Positions 1 to 5,231 are shown, numbered from the stretch's first letter. The stretch: DNA of 5,365 nt from an uncultured Bacillota bacterium (GCA_947383065.1 CANDCB010000080.1:1-5365); one strand, 5' to 3'. The notes: generated from the letters alone by a model not told the origin. Made by a program: numbers and translations.

Positions 1-20
1 CCACCACCCCCAAAGACGTC
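1..20. other. Non-native sequence outside the adapter
   Basis: This short, C-rich stretch lies directly outside the sequencing adapter and differs in composition from the AT-rich genome that follows. The eight bases just before the adapter sit where a dual-index library would carry its i5 index. The fixed P5 sequence expected further out is not recognisable, so this reading is inference. It should not be treated as genome. Confidence 0.75.
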
Positions 21-53
21 ACACTCTTTCCCTACACGACGCTCTTCCGATCT
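21..53 (+). other. Illumina TruSeq read-1 adapter (contamination)
   Basis: All 33 bases match the standard Illumina TruSeq read-1 primer sequence, beginning ACACTCTTTCCC and ending CTCTTCCGATCT, with no mismatch that I can see. This is a library artefact left at a contig end. The insert begins at position 54, where the sequence becomes AT-rich and continues an open reading frame on the minus strand. Everything to the left of 54 should be trimmed. Confidence 0.98.
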
Positions 54-196
54 ACAAACATTAAATTAATAAAGATGTCTCCTAGTGGACTTAATACACT
101 AGCTTTCTCTCCAAATACCAAGCCAACAATAGCACCGATAATTATAGATATAATTAAAATTATCGTTTGCTTATAATTTGACCATATTTTTTTCAT
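54..196 (-). CDS. Dicarboxylate/amino-acid:cation symporter, N-terminal fragment
   Basis: The frame starts at ATG 196-194 behind a perfect AGGAGG and runs for 47 codons plus two bases until the adapter junction. The peptide begins MKKIWSNYKQTIILIISIII and continues through GAIVGLVFGEKASVLSPLGD to IFINLMF. A short basic N-terminus, a first membrane helix at about residues 11-28 with a GxxxGxxFG turn, then 'L.PLGD.FINLM' is the opening signature of the DAACS/SLC1 family (GltP, SstT and DctA relatives). These inner-membrane carriers import glutamate, aspartate, serine or C4-dicarboxylates with Na+ or H+. The substrate-binding half is missing, so specificity cannot be told. The truncation comes from the assembly edge and is not evidence of a pseudogene. 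The gene is divergent from the Sel1-repeat gene. Confidence 0.85.
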
Positions 197-202
197 AGTC
201 TT

Positions 203-208
203 CCTCCT
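203..208 (-). promoter_or_regulatory. Ribosome binding site of the symporter
   Basis: On the minus strand this reads AGGAGG, six bases upstream of the ATG at 196. It is a consensus Shine-Dalgarno sequence and fixes the start codon of the truncated symporter gene, which would otherwise be too short to call with confidence. Confidence 0.85.
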
Positions 209-255
209 TCATTAATATAATTTTATTCAAAAAAATTCAAAATAGAAAGGTATTT

Positions 256-295
256 AAATCCACACTAATTAAAAGAAGTATAGTAAAAATCCACA
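256..295. repeat. 9-bp direct repeat, DnaA-box-like, in the divergent intergenic region
   Basis: AAATCCACA occurs at 256-264 and again at 287-295, exactly 31 bp apart, which is close to three helical turns, so both copies face the same side of the DNA. The repeat differs from the DnaA box TTATCCACA only in its first two bases. The second copy lies in the spacer of a possible symporter promoter and the first lies just downstream of its -10. It could be a regulator binding site or a pair of weak DnaA boxes. Function is inferred only from spacing and position. Confidence 0.4.
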
Positions 296-306
296 AGTAG
301 TGATAA
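277..306 (-). promoter_or_regulatory. Possible symporter promoter
   Basis: On the minus strand, TTATCA (306-301) and TATACT (282-277) are separated by 18 bases, giving a predicted start near 270 and a leader of about 74 nt before the symporter ATG. The -10 is good and the -35 matches four of six consensus bases. In DNA this AT-rich the match may be chance. Confidence 0.35.
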
Positions 307-309
307 AAT
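301..309 (+). promoter_or_regulatory. Possible extended -10 promoter of the Sel1-repeat/deaminase operon
   Basis: TGATAAAAT is one base from the extended -10 consensus TGnTATAAT. No convincing -35 lies 16-18 bases upstream. Transcription would start near 316, leaving a leader of only about nine bases that still contains the weak ribosome site GGTGA at 316-320. Leaders this short are predicted for other genes in the window too, which lends some support. Confidence 0.4.
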
Positions 310-324
310 TAAAGTGGTGATTAA

Positions 325-1860
325 ATGAAAAAGCAGTATATAAAGTTAAATAATAATGATGAGCATTTAAGCCTTGGAAATTTATTTAGAATTATTAAAG
401 ATTCATCAAAAAATAAATTTTCCGCTCTACAAAGTGAACTTTTTTGTATTTTATTCGATTTAGAATCAATAAATGACACTACAGTTAATAATTATTGTGT
501 TGGGTGTCGAAATATTGGTAGTGAGTACAAACAAAAATATCTCAATAAAGAAAAAAGATATCAAAAAGATAAACTTGAATTTACTGATAATATTATTGGC
601 ATTTTAAATATTATTGATGGTGTTATTTATAATGGATACCCAAATAAAATAGAATTTATTAATAATAATAAAACAGCTTTAAATTTAGCCAAAAAACTCT
701 ATAATCTAGCTAAAAATGATAAACAGACAACTAATGACTTTACAAATAAATTATATAGTTTGATAAATGATGACAATATATATAGTTGTTTAGTAGAAGA
801 ATTAATTTTTATCGTTCTTATAAAAAAACAACCAATATATGAAGAAGAATTAAAAAAAGAAGTTTTTGAAGCAGTTTTAAATGATACAAGTATTAGTTCT
901 CTTGATTTACAAGAGTATTTATCTCTTAAATTAAGAGAAGGAATAAATTTTGACTATTCTATGAAAAAATTAGCAGAAAAAGGTAATGCATATGCTAATT
1001 TTGAATTAGGTAGTAATGAATATTATGGGTACATTAGTGGATACCCGCGTTATGACAAAGCTTTCCTTTATTTAGAATCAGCTGCAAAATGTAATCATGC
1101 TAGTGCTAATTATATGATAGGAAACATGTATATAAGAGGAATGTTAGGTAGTAAGAAAAAATCAGAATTGGAAATAGGTTATAATTATTTATATAAATCA
1201 TATGAATTAGGTAATATTGCTGCCTGTAATTTAATAGGAAACATGTATTTAAATGGTATTTATCCTTTAAAAAAAGATTTTGACCTAGCCAAAAATTTTT
1301 ATGAAAAAGCAAGTGCCAATAATTATGCTTTTGCCTTTAATAATTTAGGAAAAATTGGAGAAAATAACGGCAATATTAACTTAGCTTTTGAATTTTATAA
1401 TAAAGCAGCATTATTAGGCGAAAGCTGGGCTTGTAATAAAGTAGGGGAATTCTTTCGTAAAGGTCTTATAAAAAAAGATATGAAGGAAGCTTTTAATTAT
1501 TATAATAAAGCCTTAGAAAGTAATTACAGAACTTTATGTTACTATGCTTTTTATAATTTAGCTAAATATTTTTATATTTCTGGTTGTGATAACATTGTTT
1601 TAGCAAAAGATGAAATTAAAGCTATGGATTATTTTAAAATAGCAAGCGATAACGGCATTATTGAAGCAAGTGTTGAACTATTTAAAATATATGCTGCTAA
1701 ATATTTGAAAGAAAGATCAGAAAATGATTTAAAATTATTATATGATTTAAAATTATTAATTGAAAAACATCCCCAATATAATAAAAATATTTGCGAAGAT
1801 TTAGAATCAACAATGCAAGAATTAAAAAATAAAAGAGCAATAAATATGAGTCTTTTATAA
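325..1860 (+). CDS. Sel1-like (TPR-type) repeat protein with an unrecognised N-terminal domain
   Basis: This 511-residue protein has no signal peptide or membrane helix and is probably cytoplasmic. From about residue 210 to 455 it is built of Sel1-like helical repeats: 222-258, 259-297 (ANYMIGNMYIRG ... YLYKSYELGN), 298-333 (CNLIGNMYLNG ... FYEKASANN), 334-366, 367-400, 401-444 and a degraded last unit. The repeats show the usual A/G-L-G-x-x-Y-x-x-G and A-x-x-Y-x-x-A-A pattern. Such solenoids bind proteins and act as scaffolds or adaptors. Residues 1-205 match no family I can name. They contain a conserved-looking block, NNYCVGCRNIGSEYKQ (55-70), which holds a CxxC and might follow a DNA-binding-like helix pair. 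The remainder is helical and rich in Asn and Lys. ATG 325 is the first possible start because TAA lies directly in frame before it. The deaminase follows 14 bp downstream. The molecular role is unknown. Confidence 0.85.
   Translation: MKKQYIKLNNNDEHLSLGNLFRIIKDSSKNKFSALQSELFCILFDLESINDTTVNNYCVGCRNIGSEYKQKYLNKEKRYQKDKLEFTDNIIGILNIIDGVIYNGYPNKIEFINNNKTALNLAKKLYNLAKNDKQTTNDFTNKLYSLINDDNIYSCLVEELIFIVLIKKQPIYEEELKKEVFEAVLNDTSISSLDLQEYLSLKLREGINFDYSMKKLAEKGNAYANFELGSNEYYGYISGYPRYDKAFLYLESAAKCNHASANYMIGNMYIRGMLGSKKKSELEIGYNYLYKSYELGNIAACNLIGNMYLNGIYPLKKDFDLAKNFYEKASANNYAFAFNNLGKIGENNGNINLAFEFYNKAALLGESWACNKVGEFFRKGLIKKDMKEAFNYYNKALESNYRTLCYYAFYNLAKYFYISGCDNIVLAKDEIKAMDYFKIASDNGIIEASVELFKIYAAKYLKERSENDLKLLYDLKLLIEKHPQYNKNICEDLESTMQELKNKRAINMSLL
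1117..1248 (+). repeat. DNA-level identity between two Sel1 units
   Basis: The 15-mer ATAGGAAACATGTAT occurs at 1117-1131 and 1234-1248, exactly 117 bp (39 codons) apart and in the same frame. It encodes the IGNMY core at residues 265-269 and 304-308. The spacing equals one Sel1 unit, so this looks like remaining nucleotide identity from a repeat duplication, although protein-level constraint could also keep it. Confidence 0.6.
1724..1758 (+). repeat. 18-bp in-frame tandem duplication in the Sel1-repeat gene
   Basis: ATGATTTAAAATTATTA is present at 1724-1740 and at 1742-1758, a 17-base exact match with an 18-base period. It encodes DLKLL twice (residues 468-472 and 474-478) in the C-terminal helix beyond the Sel1 repeats. 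The period of six codons keeps the frame and adds slightly less than two helical turns. Confidence 0.7.
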
Positions 1861-1863
1861 TAT

Positions 1864-1869
1864 AGGAGG
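1864..1869 (+). promoter_or_regulatory. Ribosome binding site of the deaminase
   Basis: A perfect AGGAGG sits five bases before ATG 1875 and four to nine bases after the upstream TAA. It is much stronger than the GGTGA of the preceding gene, so the second gene of the pair may be translated more than the first from the same message. Confidence 0.85.
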
Positions 1870-1874
1870 AAATT

Positions 1875-2282
1875 ATGGAAAAATATGATGAAGATTTTAA
1901 AAAATTAAAGGAAAAAGCTCATGAGTTAGCTCATGTAAAAAGACTAAATCCTTATGTTAAATATGGCCATGTTGGAGCGGCTTTAATGACACGTGATGGT
2001 AATATTTATACTGGTGTTGCAATAACTTGTACTTGCCAAATTGGCTTTTGTGCTGAGCACTCAGCTATTGCCGAAATGTTAAAAAATAATGAAACAGAAA
2101 TTGTAAAAATAGTTGCAATGAATTCTAATGTTCCAGTTCCACCATGTGGTCGTTGTCGAGAAATGATTAGAATGGTTAATGAAAAAAACATGGAAGCTCT
2201 AGTTATGGTTTCTGAGAATGAAATAGTAAAATTAAAAGATTTATTACCACATGCTTGGACTCTAGATACTTTTGATAAATAA
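1875..2282 (+). CDS. Cytidine deaminase-fold zinc deaminase, non-canonical substrate site
   Basis: The protein has 135 residues, a normal length for the homotetrameric cytidine deaminase/blasticidin-S deaminase class. The zinc site is complete: FCAEHSAIAE carries Cys59 and the proton-shuttling Glu61, and PPCGRCREMI carries Cys91 and Cys94. The fold markers VGAALMTRDGNIYTG (33-47) and LLPHAW (123-128) are also present. True cytidine deaminases read GxNxENA after the third strand, where Asn and Glu hold the ribose 3'-OH. Here the matching segment is GVAITCT (47-53), so both are lost, and the Arg of CAER is replaced by His62. PCGRCR is also the form in fungal blasticidin-S deaminase. Hydrolytic deamination of an amino-heterocycle is well supported, but the substrate is open and need not be cytidine. 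Cys52 and Cys54 are additional. The gene is probably co-transcribed with the Sel1-repeat gene 14 bp upstream, so I give no symbol. Confidence 0.85.
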   Translation: MEKYDEDFKKLKEKAHELAHVKRLNPYVKYGHVGAALMTRDGNIYTGVAITCTCQIGFCAEHSAIAEMLKNNETEIVKIVAMNSNVPVPPCGRCREMIRMVNEKNMEALVMVSENEIVKLKDLLPHAWTLDTFDK

Positions 2283-2332
2283 ATTTATTTGTTTAGTTAA
2301 TGTAAACTATCTATATTTTAAGCTTAATAATT

Positions 2333-2341
2333 TGCTATAAT
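2333..2341 (+). promoter_or_regulatory. Extended -10 promoter of hemW
   Basis: TGCTATAAT is a perfect extended -10 element. No good -35 lies 17 bases upstream, which is acceptable for extended -10 promoters. Start is predicted near 2348, giving a leader of about 27 nt. The 86-bp gap after the deaminase has only a 5-bp stem (2291-2295 with 2303-2307) and no U-tract, so read-through from the upstream operon is also possible. Confidence 0.6.
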
Positions 2342-2361
2342 AAGATTAATAAATAAAGTGG

Positions 2362-2366
2362 TAAGG
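2362..2366 (+). promoter_or_regulatory. Ribosome binding site that decides the hemW start
   Basis: TAAGG ends eight bases before ATG 2375, a normal distance. The in-frame GTG at 2369 is only two bases away and too close for initiation, so ATG 2375 is the better start. Confidence 0.6.
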
Positions 2367-2374
2367 CAGTGATT

Positions 2375-3460
2375 ATGGTGAAAAGTGTTTATATTCATAT
2401 ACCATTTTGTAAAAGTATATGTAGTTATTGTGATTTTTGTAAAATGTATTATAACAGCTCCTTTGTAACCCAATATTTAAACGCTTTAATTAATGAAATA
2501 CAGGAAAGATATTTAGGTGAAGAAGTTAGAACTTTGTATATTGGTGGGGGAACTCCTTCTTGTTTGACAATTAAGGACTTAAGATATTTATTTGAAATAA
2601 TAGACAAATTTAATATGCATTTTTTAGAAGAATTTACTTTCGAGTGTAATTTAAGTGATATTTCTAAAGAACTATTATCACTCTTAAAAGAAAATGGTGT
2701 TAACCGTTTAAGTATTGGTATAGAGTCTTTTAACAAAGATAAATTAAAATTTATGGAAAGAAATAATGATTATGAAGATGCAATTTCTAAAATGAAATTA
2801 ATTAGAAAAATGGGTTTTGATAATGTTAATGTTGATTTTATATATGGTATACCAGGAGAAACATTAAAAGACTTAAAAAAAGATTTAGATTTACTTTTAA
2901 AATTAGAACCAGATCATATTAGTACATATTCATTAATAGTAGAAGATAATACAAAAATAGGAAATAATGGAACTATTCCTATTCCCGAAGAACTAGATGC
3001 TTCGATGTATGAATATATTTGTGATAAATTGGATTCAAAAAAATATAATCATTATGAAATAAGTAATTTTGCTAAAGCAGGTAAAGAAAGTAAACATAAT
3101 TTAAATTACTGGAATAATGAAGAATACTTTGGATTTGGCTTAGGCTCTCATGGCTACATTCATGGCGTCAGATATGAAAACACTCGAAGCTTAACAAAAT
3201 ATATTAATGGTAATTTTACTAAATTTGAAGAACTCCTTAATAAAGAAGATAAAATGTATAATGAATTAATGCTTGGCTTCCGTAAAATGGAAGGAATAAA
3301 TTTAAGAGAATTTTTTGCAAAATATGAAATTAACATGCAAGAAGCATTTGATCTAAAGCAAGCAATAAAAGACGAAGAATTAATTGTCGAGGACGAATAT
3401 ATTTATATCAATCCTGAATTTATCTATGTGATGAATGAAATATTAATTAAAATTTTATAA
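2375..3460 (+). CDS. hemW: HemW, radical SAM haem chaperone
   Basis: The 361-residue protein is slightly shorter than typical HemW (about 370-400). HemW binds haem and delivers it to membrane respiratory enzymes; it was long misnamed coproporphyrinogen III oxidase HemN. YIHIPFCKSICSYCDF (6-21) holds the CxxxCxxC cluster motif (Cys12, 16, 19) that binds the 4Fe-4S centre and S-adenosylmethionine. GGGTPS (57-62), RLSIGIESF (111-119), VDFIYGIPGET (153-163), HISTYSLIVEDNT (181-193), HYEISNFAK (226-234) and HNLNYW (241-246) follow in the family order, with the HemN_C-type helical domain (LMLGFRKMEGINL, 298-310) at the end. HNxxYW separates HemW from true HemN, as does the absence of the HemN CxC. 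Oddities are Cys22, and ERNN where GRxH is usual. The gene has its own promoter and terminator. A start at GTG 2369 would add only two residues. Confidence 0.93.
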   Translation: MVKSVYIHIPFCKSICSYCDFCKMYYNSSFVTQYLNALINEIQERYLGEEVRTLYIGGGTPSCLTIKDLRYLFEIIDKFNMHFLEEFTFECNLSDISKELLSLLKENGVNRLSIGIESFNKDKLKFMERNNDYEDAISKMKLIRKMGFDNVNVDFIYGIPGETLKDLKKDLDLLLKLEPDHISTYSLIVEDNTKIGNNGTIPIPEELDASMYEYICDKLDSKKYNHYEISNFAKAGKESKHNLNYWNNEEYFGFGLGSHGYIHGVRYENTRSLTKYINGNFTKFEELLNKEDKMYNELMLGFRKMEGINLREFFAKYEINMQEAFDLKQAIKDEELIVEDEYIYINPEFIYVMNEILIKIL

Positions 3461-3485
3461 AAGTGATTTACTTCACTTTTTTTCT
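3459..3485 (+). terminator. Intrinsic terminator after hemW
   Basis: AAAAGTGA (3459-3466) pairs with TCACTTTT (3473-3480) around a six-base loop, followed by a T-tract to 3483. The stem starts within the hemW stop codon. Its right arm overlaps the region where a -35 of the next gene would lie, so termination of one gene and initiation of the next are packed together. Confidence 0.8.
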
Positions 3486-3493
3486 TTATGGTA

Positions 3494-3502
3494 TGATATA
3501 AT
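3494..3502 (+). promoter_or_regulatory. Extended -10 promoter of the membrane-protein gene
   Basis: TGATATAAT is a perfect extended -10. A weak TTCACT (3472-3477, 19-base spacer) is the only -35 candidate and lies in the upstream terminator stem. Start is predicted near 3509, leaving about 17 nt of leader with the ribosome site AGGAG at 3513-3517, eight bases before the ATG. Confidence 0.65.
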
Positions 3503-3525
3503 AAATTAAGATAGGAGCCTATATA

Positions 3526-4572
3526 ATGAGTAAATTTTTTAATTTGAATGGAAATAAAGAAACAGACATTAATAAAAATAATTCTAATGAAAGTTATATA
3601 TCTTCTAATAAACCAGAAGAAAGTGAAACTTTCGTTTATAATACCCAAAATAATCCTGGTCAAATAAGCAACCTTGAAAGCATGCAATTAGCAGAAAATT
3701 ATATAAATAATCAAATTGATTATAGTAATACAGATGTTTTAGAAGAAAATGAAGTATTAGAAGTGCCTAATGTAAATAATAACTCAGATATGTCTTCCAA
3801 AATAAATCCAGAATTAGATCCCCTTAATAATGCTAATAATCCTATTCCAGTTAATCCTATATCTCCCAAAAAAGAAGAATTACCAGAAGAAGAATTACCT
3901 AAAAATGTTAAAGCTAATATTTTTTCCGTAATTAAAATGATGATAGGTATGGCTTTTACCCCTGGAACAACTATCGTCAATAATTCCAAAAAATATCGTA
4001 GCTTTAGTAAAGCGATTGCTATAACTTTATGGATTACTATAGTTACTTTAATTTTATGTATTGGTGTTCGAGTATTAATAGGTTCATTTAATAAAACATA
4101 CAGTGCTGTAACAGCTTCTTATAAAATAAATTTTGATTTCACTAATATTTTTAATCTAGATAATTACCTTCAATTTTTATTAATTGCCTTTATTATTTCT
4201 TTTGTTACTATAATGATATCCTCTTTAATTTATTATGCTTCTTCATTTATAAATAGTAAAGGAGTAGTATTTGGTTCATATCTAATGGTAAGTAATTTAG
4301 CTTTACTACCTTTAATAATCGGAGTTGTCGTTTTCTATCCAATAGCTAATCTCTTGTCGACATATATTGGTCTTTTAGTCCTGATTTTTAGTTTTTTATA
4401 TACATTAATATCTTTTATCATAGGTATAAGTGAAATTTTAACTTTTAAAAATATAAATAGGAAAATATTATATAATGTATTAAATATTTCTGTTATTGTA
4501 TTAATTATGATTTTCATTTTTGCCATTTTTGTAAACTCTAATATCTTAATATTACCAGAACTAAATTTATAA
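3526..4572 (+). CDS. Five-helix membrane protein with long disordered N-terminus (possibly Yip1-like)
   Basis: This 348-residue protein splits into two parts. Residues 1-127 are rich in Asn, Glu, Ser and Pro, almost free of hydrophobic runs, and probably disordered; they include an EELPEEELP repeat at 117-125, mirrored by a 13-base exact DNA repeat with a 15-base period. Residues 128-348 hold an amphipathic stretch (NIFSVIKMMIGMAFTPGTTI) and about five membrane helices near 162-187, 213-240, 249-275, 278-303 and 313-340. Basic residues before the first helix (KKYRSFSK) and between the fourth and fifth (FKNINRK) predict a cytoplasmic N-terminus. There is no signal peptide. Five helices preceded by a soluble tail, with 'PGTTI' ahead of the first, recall the Yip1 family and related uncharacterised Bacillota proteins, but no diagnostic residue proves this. 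The role is unknown. It is transcribed from its own promoter. Confidence 0.85.
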   Translation: MSKFFNLNGNKETDINKNNSNESYISSNKPEESETFVYNTQNNPGQISNLESMQLAENYINNQIDYSNTDVLEENEVLEVPNVNNNSDMSSKINPELDPLNNANNPIPVNPISPKKEELPEEELPKNVKANIFSVIKMMIGMAFTPGTTIVNNSKKYRSFSKAIAITLWITIVTLILCIGVRVLIGSFNKTYSAVTASYKINFDFTNIFNLDNYLQFLLIAFIISFVTIMISSLIYYASSFINSKGVVFGSYLMVSNLALLPLIIGVVVFYPIANLLSTYIGLLVLIFSFLYTLISFIIGISEILTFKNINRKILYNVLNISVIVLIMIFIFAIFVNSNILILPELNL

Positions 4573-4605
4573 AAAGTAAGCTTGTTAAAAAAGCTTACTT
4601 TTTTT
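4571..4605. terminator. Bidirectional terminator between convergent genes
   Basis: AAAAAGTAAGCTT (4571-4583) pairs perfectly with AAGCTTACTTTTT (4591-4603), a 13-bp stem with a seven-base loop. The T-runs on each side let it act in both directions. The plus-strand stop TAA (4570-4572) overlaps the left base, and the minus-strand stop (4597-4595) lies inside the right arm, so the two stop codons are only 22 bases apart. Confidence 0.88.
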
Positions 4606-5143
4606 CTAAATATTCTTCTAAAGTTAAATCACCAATTTGCATAGCATCTTCATAACCTATATATCTAATATGCCATGGTTCATATGGATAACCAGTAATA
4701 TTCTCTTTGTTTTTAGGATATCTAAGTATAAAACCAAAATATTTTAGTGAATCATGTATTTTTTTAAATATTTCTGTTTCTTTTAATAGTTGTTCATTTT
4801 CTTCTAACCAACTGCCATCTTTTTTTAAAGCAATATCAATTGCTTGACCAGTATGATGTTCAGACGTCCCAGGCATTGCCACGATTTTTGAGGCATAATC
4901 AATACCATATTTTTTCATAAAAGAAAGAAAAATATTTTCTTGTGTTTCTAAACTGCGATAGGCCCCATCAATATCAATTATTATCCCATCTATACGTAGA
5001 TGAGCTTTTAACATTTCAAAATGTTTAAAAGTTTCACTCTCGATATATTTGGTTTCTTCTTTATAGTTTTCATATTCTACCATTTTAAAGTTTTCAATCA
5101 TCTTTTCATTAAAATAATGGTCTTTATTAATTAGTAATATCAT
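4595..5143 (-). CDS. VanY-like M15 D,D-carboxypeptidase, no visible export signal
   Basis: The protein has 182 residues from ATG 5143. The M15B zinc-peptidase motifs are complete: GAYRSLETQ (60-68) with the substrate-binding Arg63, SEHHTGQAID (94-103) with zinc ligands His96 and Asp103, and EPWHIRYIG (155-163) with catalytic Glu155 and zinc ligand His158. VanY-type enzymes remove the terminal D-Ala of peptidoglycan stem peptides outside the membrane. Family members have a signal peptide or membrane anchor before 'LLLVNK'. Here the protein begins right at that point (MILLINKDHYF), and an in-frame TAA at 5158-5156 prevents extension. A GTG at 5152 would add three residues but lies inside the ribosome site. 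The enzyme may act in the cytoplasm on D-Ala-terminated precursors, as some Van peptidases do, or be exported by a non-classical route. It is convergent with the membrane-protein gene. Family is sure; location and exact substrate are not. Confidence 0.9.
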   Translation of the reverse strand: MILLINKDHYFNEKMIENFKMVEYENYKEETKYIESETFKHFEMLKAHLRIDGIIIDIDGAYRSLETQENIFLSFMKKYGIDYASKIVAMPGTSEHHTGQAIDIALKKDGSWLEENEQLLKETEIFKKIHDSLKYFGFILRYPKNKENITGYPYEPWHIRYIGYEDAMQIGDLTLEEYLEKK

Positions 5144-5148
5144 AAAAA

Positions 5149-5154
5149 TCACCT
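5149..5154 (-). promoter_or_regulatory. Ribosome binding site that decides the peptidase start
   Basis: On the minus strand this reads AGGTGA, five bases before ATG 5143. It contains the upstream in-frame GTG (5152-5150), which therefore acts as part of the ribosome site and not as the start codon. Confidence 0.75.
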
Positions 5155-5163
5155 GTTATTTAA

Positions 5164-5172
5164 ATTATAACA
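5164..5172 (-). promoter_or_regulatory. Extended -10 promoter of the peptidase gene
   Basis: The minus strand reads TGTTATAAT, a perfect extended -10, without a clear -35. Start is predicted near 5157, giving a leader of about 14 nt. It points away from the tRNA promoters, making this a back-to-back promoter region. Confidence 0.65.
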
Positions 5173-5202
5173 CGCTTTTTTGCACTTTTTGAAATGTTTT
5201 TG

Positions 5203-5231
5203 TTGCATTTTATCTTGTGTCTTGATATACT
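5203..5231 (+). promoter_or_regulatory. Upstream tRNA-Ile promoter (P1)
   Basis: TTGCAT (5203-5208) and TATACT (5226-5231) are separated by exactly 17 bases, with TG at 5223-5224 making an extended -10. This is the best-formed sigma-70-type promoter in the window. Start is predicted near 5238, about 78 bases before the tRNA. Confidence 0.65.

Noticed and set aside
1856..1861. TATAAT just before the deaminase gene as a separate promoter
   Set aside because: It would place the transcript start inside the AGGAGG ribosome site, it has no TG extension, and it overlaps the preceding stop codon. Co-transcription with the upstream gene is simpler.
2283..2332. Terminator after the deaminase
   Set aside because: The only fold is a 5-bp stem GTTTA/TAAAC with a seven-base loop and no T-tract, too weak to call an intrinsic terminator.
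2369..2374. GTG 2369 as the hemW start
   Set aside because: It is only two bases from the ribosome site. ATG 2375 has proper spacing and gives the usual short HemW N-terminus.
3424..3687. Minus-strand reading frame of 87 codons across the hemW terminator
   Set aside because: It runs antisense through a terminator, a promoter and the start of the membrane-protein gene, with no ribosome site and no recognisable protein motif. Other antisense frames inside the genes were rejected for the same reason.
325..5143. Alternative genetic code (TGA read as Trp), as in Mycoplasma-like relatives
   Set aside because: Trp is encoded by TGG in several genes (for example in the deaminase AWT and the HemW NYWNN), and no gene needs a TGA to be read through.
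5144..5152. GTG 5152 as the peptidase start
   Set aside because: The GTG is part of the AGGTGA ribosome site, whereas ATG 5143 lies five bases downstream with good spacing.
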